A DNA stretch of 32,077 nt from Oligoflexia bacterium (GCA_019694515.1 JAIBBU010000034.1:1-32077), one strand, 5' to 3'. Counted from the stretch's first letter, positions 1 through 8,565 are shown. Notes: a model not told the origin generated them from the letters alone. Program-made: numbers and translations.

Positions 1-1674
1 CAACGTATTAACGGGCAGCTAAAAGGCCTCAAATCATCTGAACTCAAACGGCTAGAAAAGCTTTTTAATCGGCGGTTCGATCGCGAGGAACTCGTACCCC
101 CCGAACTGGGTCGGGAGATCTTCTCGATTGGGGATGACCTGGGACGCCGGGTAGGGGTCCTGGTTTCCCGGGAAGGCCGAGTCGAAGAGGTGGTGGTGGG
201 CACCCGTGAAATCCTTTACCTGCCGGACCTGGGACGCTATCGGCTGGGGCGTGGGCGCCTGCGGCGCTTGAAATTGATCTTTAGCGACCTCTCCAAGAAT
301 CATGACCAGGTTCACATCCCTGCCGACCATTATGCTGACCTGGAGAAGCTGCGCCTCGACATGGTAATCGGGGTCCGGACTAGGAACCGATTAACTTCAA
401 TGGCCTATGCCTACCTGCGTCCCCTCGGGAACGCCGAGGGTGAAGCTACGCATACTGAGCAGGTTCGCGATCTGGGCGGGTTCGAGCTTGATTATGCGAC
501 CTTCATGGAGGAGCTCGAGGATGAGCTCTCTCAGACGCAGGGAGCTGCAGTCGCCACGCAACATGATGGCACCGTCCTGGTCGGCGTGTACGATAAACGC
601 TTCCCCGGCTTTGAGAGCTCCATGGCCGAGCTGAAGGAGCTGGCACGTACAGCCGGAGTGAAGGTTATCGATACGGTAATCCAGCGTCGTGACCTGGATC
701 CCCGTACGCTCCTTGGCAAAGGCAAACTAGAAGAGGTCGTTTTACGCTGTTTACGGCTGGGAGCCGAGATTCTGATCTTTGATTGCGAGCTTAAGCCTGG
801 ACAGTGGCGCCAAATTACGAATCAGACTGAGCTCAAGGTGCTCGATCGCAGCATGTTGATCTTGGACATCTTTGCCCAGCGCGCAAAGAGCAGTGAAGGG
901 CGCCTGCAGGTGGAGCTAGCGCAGCTCAAGTACAACTTACCCCGGCTAGTTGAGCAGGATACGGGGCTTTCGCGGCTAACTGGCGGAATCGGAGGCAGGG
1001 GGCCGGGTGAAACAAAACTTGAGATCGGACGCCGTAGAATTCGCGATCGCATTATCGATCTGGAGCGCCGCATTGAGGAGCTGAGTCAGCAGCGCCATCT
1101 GCGCCGGACTAGGCAGCGCGAGAGCCGCATTCCCTCGGTTGCTGTGCTGGGCTACACCAATGTCGGGAAATCAACCCTCTTCAATGCGCTTTCGAAGAGT
1201 CAGGTGCTGGCGGAAGATAAACTTTTCGCCACCCTCGACCCCGCCCAGCGGCGTGTAGTGATACCAGCAAAAATAACAGGCAGCGGCGCGGATCTGCCCT
1301 TCGTGATTAGCGATACGGTCGGTTTCATTCGCGACCTGCCGGTAGAACTGAAGACGGCCTTCCGCGCGACCCTGGAAGAGTTAAATCAGGCCGATCTATT
1401 AGTGCATGTGCTTGATGCTTCAGATCCCGAGCTGATGGAACGGAAAGCTGCGGTTGATGCAGTGTTGGGCGAATTGCAGCTTGGAGATATCCCGCAAATT
1501 CTGGTGGTGAATAAGATTGACCTAATCCTGCCTGAGCGGGCGGCGGATCTAAGCGCGGCGCTGGAAGCTGTGCCTGTCTCGGCCCAGAAGCGGGAAGGGC
1601 TGGAGCGTCTGCTGGCTGCAATTGCGGGGAAACTGCTGCAATTAGCTGACCCGGCGGTTGGGGCGGCTCGCTGA
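1..1674 (+). CDS. hflX: GTPase HflX, 5' end cut by window edge
   Basis: Ribosome-associated GTPase of the HflX family, which splits or rescues stalled ribosomes in the cytoplasm. The frame is open from base 1 with no stop, and the first residues (INGQLKGLKSSELKRLEKL) match the N-terminal extension of long-form HflX, so the true start probably lies just left of the window; a GTG at 190 is too internal. Visible protein is 557 residues. The HflX N-terminal domain carries the GGRGPGETKLE signature followed by a basic, coiled linker. The G domain shows G1 GYTNVGKST at about 384-392 of the visible part, G3 DTVGF at about 438, G4 NKIDL at 504-508 and a G5-like VSAQ. It converges on pepP with 48 bases between stops; a short cactg/cagtg repeat there is too weak to call a terminator. 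Family assignment is secure. Confidence 0.95.
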   Translation, partial: QRINGQLKGLKSSELKRLEKLFNRRFDREELVPPELGREIFSIGDDLGRRVGVLVSREGRVEEVVVGTREILYLPDLGRYRLGRGRLRRLKLIFSDLSKNHDQVHIPADHYADLEKLRLDMVIGVRTRNRLTSMAYAYLRPLGNAEGEATHTEQVRDLGGFELDYATFMEELEDELSQTQGAAVATQHDGTVLVGVYDKRFPGFESSMAELKELARTAGVKVIDTVIQRRDLDPRTLLGKGKLEEVVLRCLRLGAEILIFDCELKPGQWRQITNQTELKVLDRSMLILDIFAQRAKSSEGRLQVELAQLKYNLPRLVEQDTGLSRLTGGIGGRGPGETKLEIGRRRIRDRIIDLERRIEELSQQRHLRRTRQRESRIPSVAVLGYTNVGKSTLFNALSKSQVLAEDKLFATLDPAQRRVVIPAKITGSGADLPFVISDTVGFIRDLPVELKTAFRATLEELNQADLLVHVLDASDPELMERKAAVDAVLGELQLGDIPQILVVNKIDLILPERAADLSAALEAVPVSAQKREGLERLLAAIAGKLLQLADPAVGAAR

Positions 1675-1722
1675 GGGTGACACTGCGATGATACTTAGTT
1701 CTCAGTGCAATGCGGTTGCGGG

Positions 1723-2997
1723 CTAGCGCAGCAAACTCTCGATCTCTGCAATGTCTTTTGGAATTGAGGCCGTCAATACCTGGTTGCCGCGTTTCGTTAC
1801 CAAGACGTCATCCTCGATACGGATGCCGCAGGGCTTGAACTTACCGGTGCGCTTAGGCAGGTAAACGCCCGGCTCAATAGTCATGACCATGCCGGGCTGC
1901 AAGACCAGACCGTCGCTGCGTCCCGCGCGCCAGACATCATGCACATCTAAACCGAGCGGATGCCCGATACTGTGCGGGAAGTAGGGCCGATAAGCTTCGC
2001 GGTCGATCAAATTACTGACCTTGCCGCGCAGGATACCCAAATCCTTAAGCCCCTCGGTAATTTTTCTAACCGCCAATTCGTAAAGCTTCTTTACTTCGAC
2101 GCCCGGCTTGATCCGCGAAATTACCGATTTCTGGGCAGCCAGCACTGTTTCGTATAGCGCCGCCTGACGCTCGTCGAACATGCCGTTCACCGGAAAGACT
2201 CGGGTGACATCGGCGGCGTAAAGCTCATGCTCGGCGCCGCAATCCACCAAAAGCAGATCGCCCTCCTGTAATTTGGCGGTCAAGGCTTCGTAGTGCAGTG
2301 TGGCGCCGTTCACTCCCGATCCGATAATCGTATTGAAAGCAGGCCAGGCGCCGTTCATGCGAAACCAGTAATCAATCGTGGCGGCAATCTCAATCTCAGG
2401 GGTACTGGGACGGATTACGGCAGCGGTCTTCTGCAGCGCCTCCGCTGTAATTCTGACGGCACGTTTGATCGCCTCAACCTCGGACTCATCCTTGTAGAGC
2501 CGCATCTCAATTAATAAGTTGTCGGCATGCGCGAACACCATGGGCAGAGAACCGCGCCGGTAAGCCGGCATCTTCTCCAGATGCTGCGCTACGTTCCAGC
2601 TCAAACTTCCCGATATATTCTTGTGATAAAGAACCTTCACTCCCTTAAGCGCTGGGATGATATCGATCAAGCTGTCCCGATAGATGACCAAGCGCGCCTT
2701 GAGCCGGTCGGCCAGAGCCTCAAAACCTTCGGGACGACCCTCCCACAAAATTTGCTGGGCGCTAATGCGCGGAGCAAACAGTACAGGCTGCGGCTCAAAG
2801 GGCGAGACGAGTAGGAGCAGATCTTTGGCATGACTGCCGGTTAGGTAGTAGAAATCGCTATCCTGTCGGTAGGGATAATGGGTATCGAGAGAGCGTGTCG
2901 CCGCGGGGGCAGATGAAAGCAGCAGCGCCGAGGGCTCGCGATGAGACTTGAGCGCCGTCTTTAGTCGCTTTAATCTACCCTGAATAAATTTTGACAT
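1723..2997 (-). CDS. pepP: Xaa-Pro aminopeptidase (M24B)
   Basis: Cytoplasmic metallopeptidase that removes an N-terminal residue preceding proline. The protein has an AMP_N-type N-terminal domain (DSDFYYLTG motif near residue 47) followed by a creatinase-fold M24 domain. All five expected metal ligands are visible: the two Asp in DCGAEHELYAADVTRVFP, the His in HSIGHPLGLDVHD, the Glu in TIEPGVY and the Glu in RIEDDVLV. The ATG ending at 2997 gives 424 residues; a GTG two codons upstream (ending 3003) is equally open, and neither has a clean Shine-Dalgarno site. Single gene, divergent from the thioesterase-like gene, with a perfect minus-strand TATAAT about 20 bases upstream. Length and motifs are typical of PepP; YpdF-type short peptidases lack the N-terminal domain. 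Confidence 0.93.
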   Translation of the reverse strand: MSKFIQGRLKRLKTALKSHREPSALLLSSAPAATRSLDTHYPYRQDSDFYYLTGSHAKDLLLLVSPFEPQPVLFAPRISAQQILWEGRPEGFEALADRLKARLVIYRDSLIDIIPALKGVKVLYHKNISGSLSWNVAQHLEKMPAYRRGSLPMVFAHADNLLIEMRLYKDESEVEAIKRAVRITAEALQKTAAVIRPSTPEIEIAATIDYWFRMNGAWPAFNTIIGSGVNGATLHYEALTAKLQEGDLLLVDCGAEHELYAADVTRVFPVNGMFDERQAALYETVLAAQKSVISRIKPGVEVKKLYELAVRKITEGLKDLGILRGKVSNLIDREAYRPYFPHSIGHPLGLDVHDVWRAGRSDGLVLQPGMVMTIEPGVYLPKRTGKFKPCGIRIEDDVLVTKRGNQVLTASIPKDIAEIESLLR

Positions 2998-3018
2998 GGC
3001 CACCGAAAATATAGCTTC

Positions 3019-3024
3019 ATTATA
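3019..3024 (-). promoter_or_regulatory. Candidate -10 box of pepP
   Basis: On the minus strand this reads TATAAT exactly, about 21 bases before the pepP start codon. The best upstream TTGAAA (3045-3050) is 20 bases away, longer than the optimal 17, so the -35 is doubtful. Placement in the only gap upstream of pepP supports a promoter role. Confidence 0.4.
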
Positions 3025-3163
3025 CCTAGGGGGCCAGTTGGGAATTTCAAGGGGAAAAGGTGGGTCGGCGGGAAGCGCCGAGCTTTTCTGCCGCTGCCCC
3101 CCATAGCGGTTTGCTGGACGGTTGGTCGGTCGGCAGACGGGGATGTGAAATTGGTGAGTGCGG

Positions 3164-3586
3164 ATGGATTTCGTTCTGGATCTGGAGATAGGCGAGGAGC
3201 TGCTTGAGGCGCAGTATCGGCATGTGAATCATGCCGATCTGCTAAGGGTCTTAGAACGCGCCAGGCTGGCATTTTTGGAAAGAATCGGCTGTTCCAGTCC
3301 GGCGCTGATCGCGACAGGTGTTTACCCCGTCATTACCCGCATCGATGTCTCCTATCTTCGGGAGGTGCAGGGGGGGCCGGCTCGTGCGACCTGCGAGGAG
3401 GGGCGGATCGTTCGGAAGACCATGATTTTGAAGCAGCGCATCTTCAACCACCGCGATAAAGAGGCCGTAACTGCGCATGTTGAGTCCATGTTTATCGATG
3501 GGGAAAGCAGGCGGGCTGTGGAGATTCCGGAGCGGCTGATTCAGGCCTTTAGGAGCTTCTATGCCCAGCAAGGGACTCCGGAGTGA
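3164..3586 (+). CDS. Hotdog-fold thioesterase-like protein (4HBT/FadM type)
   Basis: About 140 residues with the single hotdog domain of the 4-hydroxybenzoyl-CoA thioesterase / FadM / YbgC group, which hydrolyses acyl-CoA or acyl-ACP. The family pattern is visible: HVNHADLLRVLERARLAFLE matches the N..Y...E.AR helix, then VITRIDVSYLREVQGG and a closing PERL. An oddity is that the catalytic Asp normally four residues before the H of the GHVN motif is Ala here (AQYRHVN), and the Gly before His is Arg. It may therefore be non-catalytic, use the neighbouring Glu, or have another role. An ATG at 3164 preceded by GGTGAG is preferred over a GTG at 3158; a TGA sits directly before that. Divergent from pepP and upstream of rpmE, which has its own promoter. 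Confidence 0.75.
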   Translation: MDFVLDLEIGEELLEAQYRHVNHADLLRVLERARLAFLERIGCSSPALIATGVYPVITRIDVSYLREVQGGPARATCEEGRIVRKTMILKQRIFNHRDKEAVTAHVESMFIDGESRRAVEIPERLIQAFRSFYAQQGTPE

Positions 3587-3593
3587 GCCGTGT

Positions 3594-3622
3594 TTGACTG
3601 TTATTACCGCATGTTATAGAAT
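3594..3622 (+). promoter_or_regulatory. Sigma70-type promoter of rpmE
   Basis: TTGACT at 3594-3599 and TAGAAT at 3617-3622 are separated by exactly 17 bases, each differing from the consensus hexamer at one position. Predicted start near 3629 leaves a leader of about 20 bases with a GAGGT ribosome site (3636-3640) nine bases before the rpmE ATG. This is the clearest promoter in the window. Confidence 0.75.
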
Positions 3623-3649
3623 TTTGCCTCGATTTGAGGTCGCATAAAC

Positions 3650-3868
3650 ATGAAAAAAGACATACATCCCGAATATTTCGAATCAAAGATCCACTGTGGC
3701 GGTTGCGGCACAACGATGGAGATCGGCTCGACCTCGCCCGAAATGCGGTTGAACGTCTGCTCGAAATGTCACCCCTTCTATAGCGGGCAGACCAAGATCA
3801 TGGATACCGAGGGTCGAGTAGACCGCTTCAATAAGAAGTACGCTAAATTCCAGACCGCTGCCAAGTAA
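3650..3868 (+). CDS. rpmE: 50S ribosomal protein L31, zinc-binding form
   Basis: 72-residue ribosomal protein of the large subunit, located at the central protuberance and forming an intersubunit bridge. It begins MKKDIHPEY, the conserved L31 start, and carries HPFYSGQ near residue 41. Both cysteine pairs of the zinc-binding (C+) type are present: C16/C19 and C37/C40, in contrast to zinc-free paralogues made under zinc limitation. Normal length for the family. Strong promoter and ribosome site upstream; followed after 55 bases by a lipoprotein gene in the same direction that may be read through. Confidence 0.96.
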   Translation: MKKDIHPEYFESKIHCGGCGTTMEIGSTSPEMRLNVCSKCHPFYSGQTKIMDTEGRVDRFNKKYAKFQTAAK

Positions 3869-3923
3869 GCGGATGGCATGGGCCGTTAGAATCAGTTCTA
3901 AATCATTTTCGAAAGGTGCACGA

Positions 3924-4457
3924 ATGCGCTGGCTCGGGTCGGTGCTCGCACTTCTCTGCCTAGCCTCTGGATGTACACGGCGTGAAGCTACCGGGCTGAA
4001 CCCAGGAGATCTCGCACCTCCAATCGATCTTAAAACCACCGACGGCCAAGCGCTCAAGCTTTCCGACTTCCGAGGCAAGGTGGTCTTGCTTAATTTCTTC
4101 TCAGCCTGGTGTGGTCCATGCAAACTGGAGGCGCCCGACCTCGAGCGACTGAATACGCGCTTTAAGGATCAGGGATTTGCGGTAGTGGGTGTAGGCATGG
4201 ATGACACGCTCGAGCACTTCATGGAGTTTAAGCGCGAGTTCGGACTTACCTTTCCGATATTTTTTGATCCCGATGCTAGTCTGCGTAATGACTATAAGGT
4301 GTCCGGCTTTCCCGAAAGTTTTTTCCTCGATCGCGGCGGGCACATCGTGATGGTCCCGGACATCGGATCAGATGAACCGGTGGTCAAAATTGTCGGTCCG
4401 CGGGAATGGAGTTCGGAGCAGACCGCGAGCTTGATCCAAGCTTTGCTGAAGAAATAG
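3924..4457 (+). CDS. Thioredoxin-fold lipoprotein, TlpA/ResA-like
   Basis: Predicted periplasm-facing lipoprotein of 177 residues with a redoxin (TlpA/ResA/AhpC-TSA) fold. The ATG at 3924 is preferred over an upstream ATG at 3873 because it gives a short basic signal sequence (MRWLGSVLALLCLASGC) with a lipobox ending at C17, and has AAGGTG five bases upstream. The mature part starts GDLAPPIDLKTTDG, typical of this group, followed by the redox motif WCGPC with C63 and C66. Such proteins reduce disulfides in the envelope, often in cytochrome c maturation or oxidative protein repair, but no ccm genes are nearby, so the partner is unknown. It converges on the secreted-protein gene; the 121 bases between them hold short repeats (cacga/tcgtg, gcgc/gcgc) but no convincing terminator. 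Confidence 0.85.
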   Translation: MRWLGSVLALLCLASGCTRREATGLNPGDLAPPIDLKTTDGQALKLSDFRGKVVLLNFFSAWCGPCKLEAPDLERLNTRFKDQGFAVVGVGMDDTLEHFMEFKREFGLTFPIFFDPDASLRNDYKVSGFPESFFLDRGGHIVMVPDIGSDEPVVKIVGPREWSSEQTASLIQALLKK

Positions 4458-4578
4458 TTCCGTATCGCGGGGGCGAGATTCCTGTTGTCCCTCTGATGTT
4501 ACAAATTTCGAGGACGGAATACCGGCGCAAAAGCGCAGCGACACGAATCAAATGTCGTGGCCGATTCTTACCCGCGCC

Positions 4579-5331
4579 TTATTGGCATTCTACGGTAGTA
4601 GCCTGATCAGTCGAGCTGACTGAGAACGAAGTCAACGCGCCCTCCGTCAACACCGCTGATCCGCTTAGGCTCACCTCGCTGGGTGTGTCGCTGTTCTTGG
4701 TGATAGTCCCGGTAGCAGTGGCAGTCTCGCCGCTGATGGTCAGAGTAAGATTTGGTGTGGCTTTGTCGCCGCTGGAATCTTCGCTGCCTTCGAAGGTCAC
4801 CGTTACGGCATTGTTGCCGGATTGGGTTGCCGATACGTTTTCCGCACTGAAGACATGTTCGCTGGCGTCGTCGTAGGTAAGGGTGACGCTGCAGCTCAGA
4901 CTCTCTCCGCTCAGGCTGGAGGTGAACACAGCACCTTCAAGTACCGAACTGTACTGGCGATTGGGATGGAGAATCGTTGCTACGACGGAGTAGTTGAAGG
5001 GCGGCACTGCGATATCCGGTCCAATATCAACACCTAGAGCACCGGGAAGCCCCGAAGACCGGTACTGGCTGGAGAAGAGCCGCCGGTTAATAAAAAAGTC
5101 GACTCGCACGGGATACTGTTCGAACTCTTTGTTGATAATCGCAGCATCCGCAAGAATCTTAACCCCGGCATCCGAGTTAGATGTCGTCACCGTAATCATC
5201 GGGTTACGGTGATGCTTGTCGACATCGTTGGCGATCCCTTCCTTTTTCAGCGTCTCTGCCTGCAGGAGATCGTGCAGGGGACCGGTGAGTATTAGGGTGA
5301 CCAGGGCCGCTTGGGCGATAAACCGTCTCAT
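4579..5331 (-). CDS. Secreted protein of unknown function, Ser/Thr-rich
   Basis: I do not recognise a family. From the ATG ending at 5331 it is 250 residues with an export signal (MRRFIAQAALVTLILTG) and a likely cleavage site around LLQA-ET. An ATG six codons upstream exists but the preferred one has GGAG upstream and a better signal. The mature protein has an N-terminal part with alternating hydrophobic strands (VRVDFFINRRLF, VVATILHP) and a C-terminal half rich in Ser, Thr, Gly and acidic residues with repeated strand patterns such as SLSCSVTLTYDD and NLTLTISGETATATG, suggesting a beta-sandwich (Ig-like or Calx-beta-like) fold. Two Cys, one near the middle and one two residues from the C-terminus (TTVECQ), could pair. 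Divergent from the neighbouring lipoprotein. Function not inferable. Confidence 0.65.
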   Translation of the reverse strand: MRRFIAQAALVTLILTGPLHDLLQAETLKKEGIANDVDKHHRNPMITVTTSNSDAGVKILADAAIINKEFEQYPVRVDFFINRRLFSSQYRSSGLPGALGVDIGPDIAVPPFNYSVVATILHPNRQYSSVLEGAVFTSSLSGESLSCSVTLTYDDASEHVFSAENVSATQSGNNAVTVTFEGSEDSSGDKATPNLTLTISGETATATGTITKNSDTPSEVSLSGSAVLTEGALTSFSVSSTDQATTVECQ

Positions 5332-5460
5332 TTGAATGCCAATCTCCATAAATTAGGGGGCAATTATACCCTTCTAGCTCCAGGAAGAGGAATCCCCCTT
5401 TCCCGTGAAAGAGGAGATCCTCACAATATGAGATGTAGTCCAATTTACGGGGTTCCAAAG

Positions 5461-5973
5461 ATGTTTGGTAAAAGGTTGTTTGTGCTGTGCGGGATTCTGG
5501 GCATAGCTGGGATGCTGTGCGGGTGCAGCCTGTTAAAGAAACAGGAGAATCCGGAACCCCTGGATGTTACAACTGTGGTTTCCAAGCCCGTCCCGCCCGA
5601 GAAGGCGCAGGAGATCATGAGCGATGCGGGAGAGAATTTTATTTATGGGGAAGGGCTTGGCGACGCCGTTGCAACGGCTGGGACAGTTGTATTGTTTCCT
5701 CCTTATGCGATCCTACTCCTCGGCAATGCCGCACTCTCGTTGAATGGCTATCAAAGTGTATGGCTTTCCGACGCCTTGCCGGAAGATGGACGAGCTGGCT
5801 GGCGCGAGCTTTACGGCGGAGTGACTTCAGCGCCCGGACGAGTCAATGCGGCCCTAGCGGGAGAAGAGTACAGGACGGAAGAACGGGCCAAGGAGATTAT
5901 GGAGAAGCACCTTAAAGAACTTAATACGCCTGAGGGACGGGCATCCGGTGCGGCAACTTTTTACCCTGAATAA
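5461..5973 (+). CDS. Small lipoprotein of unknown function
   Basis: 170-residue predicted lipoprotein. The signal peptide MFGKRLFVLCGILGIAG leads to a lipobox MLCGC with lipidated C22; Ser follows at +2, compatible with outer-membrane sorting under the enterobacterial rule. An in-frame ATG at 5428 with AGGAG 11 bases upstream would add 11 residues and cannot be excluded. The mature part contains a hydrophobic stretch (TVVLFPPYAILLLGNAALSL, roughly 79-98), then GWRELYGGVTSAPGRVNAALAGEEYR and a charged helical tail. I cannot name the family. It ends nine bases before nadK and may be co-transcribed with nadK-recN. Confidence 0.7.
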   Translation: MFGKRLFVLCGILGIAGMLCGCSLLKKQENPEPLDVTTVVSKPVPPEKAQEIMSDAGENFIYGEGLGDAVATAGTVVLFPPYAILLLGNAALSLNGYQSVWLSDALPEDGRAGWRELYGGVTSAPGRVNAALAGEEYRTEERAKEIMEKHLKELNTPEGRASGAATFYPE

Positions 5974-5982
5974 CGAACAGCT

Positions 5983-6855
5983 ATGGCGAAGATCGGTGTA
6001 GTAGTAAGGCCGGGGATTGAGGAAGCAGCGAAGCTCGCCTGTGAGTTAATCGCGTGGGCTGCCAAGCAGCGCCACGAGATTTTGCTCGAGCAGGAAAGCA
6101 AGGCGGTGTTGGGCTGCGATGCGGCCACGGTTGCTTCGGAAGAACTGGTCACCAAGGCTGATCCGATCGTGACTCTGGGCGGCGATGGTACTCTGATTGG
6201 AATTGCTAGACATGTGCGTGATAAATCTCCGGTGCTGCTGGGGGTCAATTTCGGCACCCTCGGTTTTCTCACTGAGACCGCTCCGGCAGAGCTGTTCCCG
6301 ATTTTAGAGCAGGTGCTAACGGGCAAAGCCAAGATCGGCCAGCGCTCAATGCTACAGGTCGAGTGCCTGCGGGGCGGGCAGCCCGTGTTCAGCTCCCAAG
6401 CCGTCAATGATGTCGTGATTCAAAAAGGCGTGCGCGAGAAGCTCGTCGATTTTGATATGAGTCTGAATGACGAGAGCTTGATGCGGATCCGGGCGGATGG
6501 GGTGATCGTTTCCACTCCAACCGGTTCGACTGCCTACTCACTTTCAGCCGGCGGTTCGATTGTGCATCCGTCGCTGCAAGTGATGTTGATTACTCCCATT
6601 TGTCCCCATTCTCTGACCTATAGACCGCTGATTGTGCCGACGGAACGAGAACTGCGCATTAGCTTTCCACCCTCCGCTTCTAAGATCTTTTTAATTGTGG
6701 ATGGCCAGATCTCGGTGCCGCTGCAATCAGGAGACGAGCTGCGCGTGCGCGAAAGCCGCCATGCCGTGCGCTTCGTGCAGGCGCCGCATCGCTCATATTT
6801 CGACATTTTGAGAGGCAAGCTCAATTGGGGCATCGCGAATAAATCGGAGTTGTAG
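5983..6855 (+). CDS. nadK: NAD kinase
   Basis: Cytoplasmic ATP- or polyphosphate-dependent NAD kinase making NADP; 290 residues, standard for bacterial NadK. The diagnostic GGDGT motif is at 66-70 (VTLGGDGTLIGIARH), the NE/D-type segment is represented by VNDVVIQKG, and the conserved glycine-rich signature TPTGSTAYSLSAGGSI is followed by ITPICPHSLTYRPLIV. It starts at an ATG with no obvious Shine-Dalgarno site. Lies 23 bases upstream of recN, a common pairing in many bacteria (nadK-recN), which supports one transcript. Confidence 0.96.
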   Translation: MAKIGVVVRPGIEEAAKLACELIAWAAKQRHEILLEQESKAVLGCDAATVASEELVTKADPIVTLGGDGTLIGIARHVRDKSPVLLGVNFGTLGFLTETAPAELFPILEQVLTGKAKIGQRSMLQVECLRGGQPVFSSQAVNDVVIQKGVREKLVDFDMSLNDESLMRIRADGVIVSTPTGSTAYSLSAGGSIVHPSLQVMLITPICPHSLTYRPLIVPTERELRISFPPSASKIFLIVDGQISVPLQSGDELRVRESRHAVRFVQAPHRSYFDILRGKLNWGIANKSEL

Positions 6856-6878
6856 AACGGAACGCGGAGTATGGCTGT

Positions 6879-8525
6879 ATGTTATTGGAGTTAAAGATCT
6901 CTAATTTCGCACTGATTGAGGAGCAGTCGATCGCGTTCGGCGCGGGCTTGAATGTGATAAGTGGCGAGACCGGCTCGGGTAAATCCATTGTATTGCAGGC
7001 GCTGGAGTTGGTACTAGGCGCACGCCCCAAGACTCAATATTTACGAGCGGGGGCCAAAGAATGGCGAGTTGAAGCCCTCTTCGATCTAAGCGCCACGGCA
7101 CCCAAGATTCGGGCACAGTTCCCTGAGTTCTTAGAAGGGAACGAGTTGGCAGTGCTACGAACGATGAACGCCGAGGGCCGCGGTAAGGTATACTTAAATG
7201 GGCGGGTCGCCACACTGGCGATGCTTGAGGAGACCGTCGGGCGCTTAATCAATATTTGCCGCCAGGGACATCAGGGCAGATTGATCGACCCGCGCTATCA
7301 CCTAGAACTGATCGATGAATTCTCCGGCAATCAGGAGCTTTTGGCGGAATATGGTTCCCGCTATCAGAGTTGGAGCGCGCTGGCTGTCCAGCTCGCCGAG
7401 TTTGAAGAACGTGCCGCGCGAGCTGCTAGAAGACAGTCGGAATTGGAGTTCCTGATCGAGGAGCTTTCTGCGGTAAAGCCGCGGGCCGGTTTACGGGACG
7501 AACTGGAGCAGAAGCTCAAGGGGCTGGCGAATTCCGAAGCGGTGCAGGAAAAAGCGGCGCAGTTAATCTCGAGCTTTGAGGAGGAGGGGGGCATCCTAGC
7601 GTGCCTAAGCCAGGTTGAGCATGCCGGCCACGACCTCGCCCGAATCGCTCCGCAGGCGGCAGAGCTGGCGGAGCGGTTAGGTACTCTCAGCGCCGAAGCA
7701 GAAGCATTGACGGACGAGATTAAGCGGCGGTTCGAGCGGGTGGAGCTGAACCCGGAGGAGATTGAGGCGCTGAGAGAGGAATTAGCGGAGCTGGCCAGAC
7801 TGGAGCGAAAATATCGTACCGATTCAGCGGGGTTGGCGGCGATGCTTGCGGAGTCGAGCGAGGAGCTTGCCACAATTCAGGATCCAGGCTCCCACGCAGA
7901 GCTGCAGGCGCGTGTGTCGGAAAACGAGAAAATGGTGCGCGCCGCCGCGGCAAAATTGCGCGCAGCAAGATCCGCGGGTGCCGCCAGGTTAGTAAAACAG
8001 GTGGAGCGCGAGTTGGCCGAGCTCAATATGAAGGAGGCCAAACTGAGAATCGACTTTACCGAGGCCGAACCCGGTCCATACGGAATGGATCAGGTCAATT
8101 TTCTGGCGGCACCTAACAAAGGCGAGGGGTTTAAGGCGCTAGCTCAGATTGCGTCGGGAGGAGAGCTCTCGCGGCTAATGCTGGTAATGAAAAAGATCCT
8201 GAGGGATCGCTCGGGGGTCAATGTGCTGGTTTTTGATGAGGTCGATAGCGGGGTTTCAGGGGCTGTGGCCCGCTCCGTAGGGGAAAAATTAAAGGGATTA
8301 GCCTCCGATTCCCAGGTGATCTGTATCACTCACCTGGCGCAGGTCGCTTCGATGGCTGACCATCACCTAGTGGTTGAGAAGCAGGTAGGGAAGCGCACCG
8401 TGTCTCTTATTCGCGAGATCCAGGGGGATGAAAAAATCGACGAAATCGCAAGAATGTTAGCGGGTTATACCCTTACCAAGGCCTCCCGAGAGTCCGCCAA
8501 AGAACTTCTGTCATCAAAAGACTAG
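6879..8525 (+). CDS. recN: DNA repair protein RecN
   Basis: SMC-like ATPase acting in double-strand break repair, associated with the nucleoid. 548 residues, full length. N-terminal MLLELKISNFALIEEQ, Walker A GETGSGKS at 29-36, two long antiparallel coiled-coil arms (about 150-380, rich in Ala, Glu, Leu and Arg), the ABC signature SGGELSRLMLVMK, and Walker B VLVFDEVDSGVSG from about residue 449, followed by the H-loop ITHLAQVA. GGAG lies nine bases before the ATG. Follows nadK closely and is closed by the hairpin at 8539-8565. Confidence 0.96.
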   Translation: MLLELKISNFALIEEQSIAFGAGLNVISGETGSGKSIVLQALELVLGARPKTQYLRAGAKEWRVEALFDLSATAPKIRAQFPEFLEGNELAVLRTMNAEGRGKVYLNGRVATLAMLEETVGRLINICRQGHQGRLIDPRYHLELIDEFSGNQELLAEYGSRYQSWSALAVQLAEFEERAARAARRQSELEFLIEELSAVKPRAGLRDELEQKLKGLANSEAVQEKAAQLISSFEEEGGILACLSQVEHAGHDLARIAPQAAELAERLGTLSAEAEALTDEIKRRFERVELNPEEIEALREELAELARLERKYRTDSAGLAAMLAESSEELATIQDPGSHAELQARVSENEKMVRAAAAKLRAARSAGAARLVKQVERELAELNMKEAKLRIDFTEAEPGPYGMDQVNFLAAPNKGEGFKALAQIASGGELSRLMLVMKKILRDRSGVNVLVFDEVDSGVSGAVARSVGEKLKGLASDSQVICITHLAQVASMADHHLVVEKQVGKRTVSLIREIQGDEKIDEIARMLAGYTLTKASRESAKELLSSKD

Positions 8526-8538
8526 TAATTTAGGCGCT

Positions 8539-8565
8539 AAATTTAAACGGCGTTTAAGTTTTTTG
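8539..8565 (+). terminator. Probable intrinsic terminator after recN
   Basis: Fourteen bases after the recN stop, AATTTAAAC (8540-8548) pairs with GTTTAAGTT (8552-8560) around a GGC loop with one G-T wobble, directly followed by further Ts ending at 8564. A surrounding TAGGC/GCCTA pair (8531-8535 with 8565-8569) can extend it. The stem is AT-rich, so strength is uncertain, but the position at the end of nadK-recN fits. Confidence 0.55.

Noticed and set aside
1675..1722. Bidirectional terminator between hflX and pepP
   Set aside because: Only a five-base cactg/cagtg pair with a long loop and no T-run on either strand.
4458..4578. Hairpins gcgc/gcgc and cacga/tcgtg as terminators
   Set aside because: Short stems without a following T-run on either strand.
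4406..4606. Plus-strand frame between the TlpA-like and secreted-protein genes
   Set aside because: Overlaps the real gene's end, no ribosome site, no similarity.
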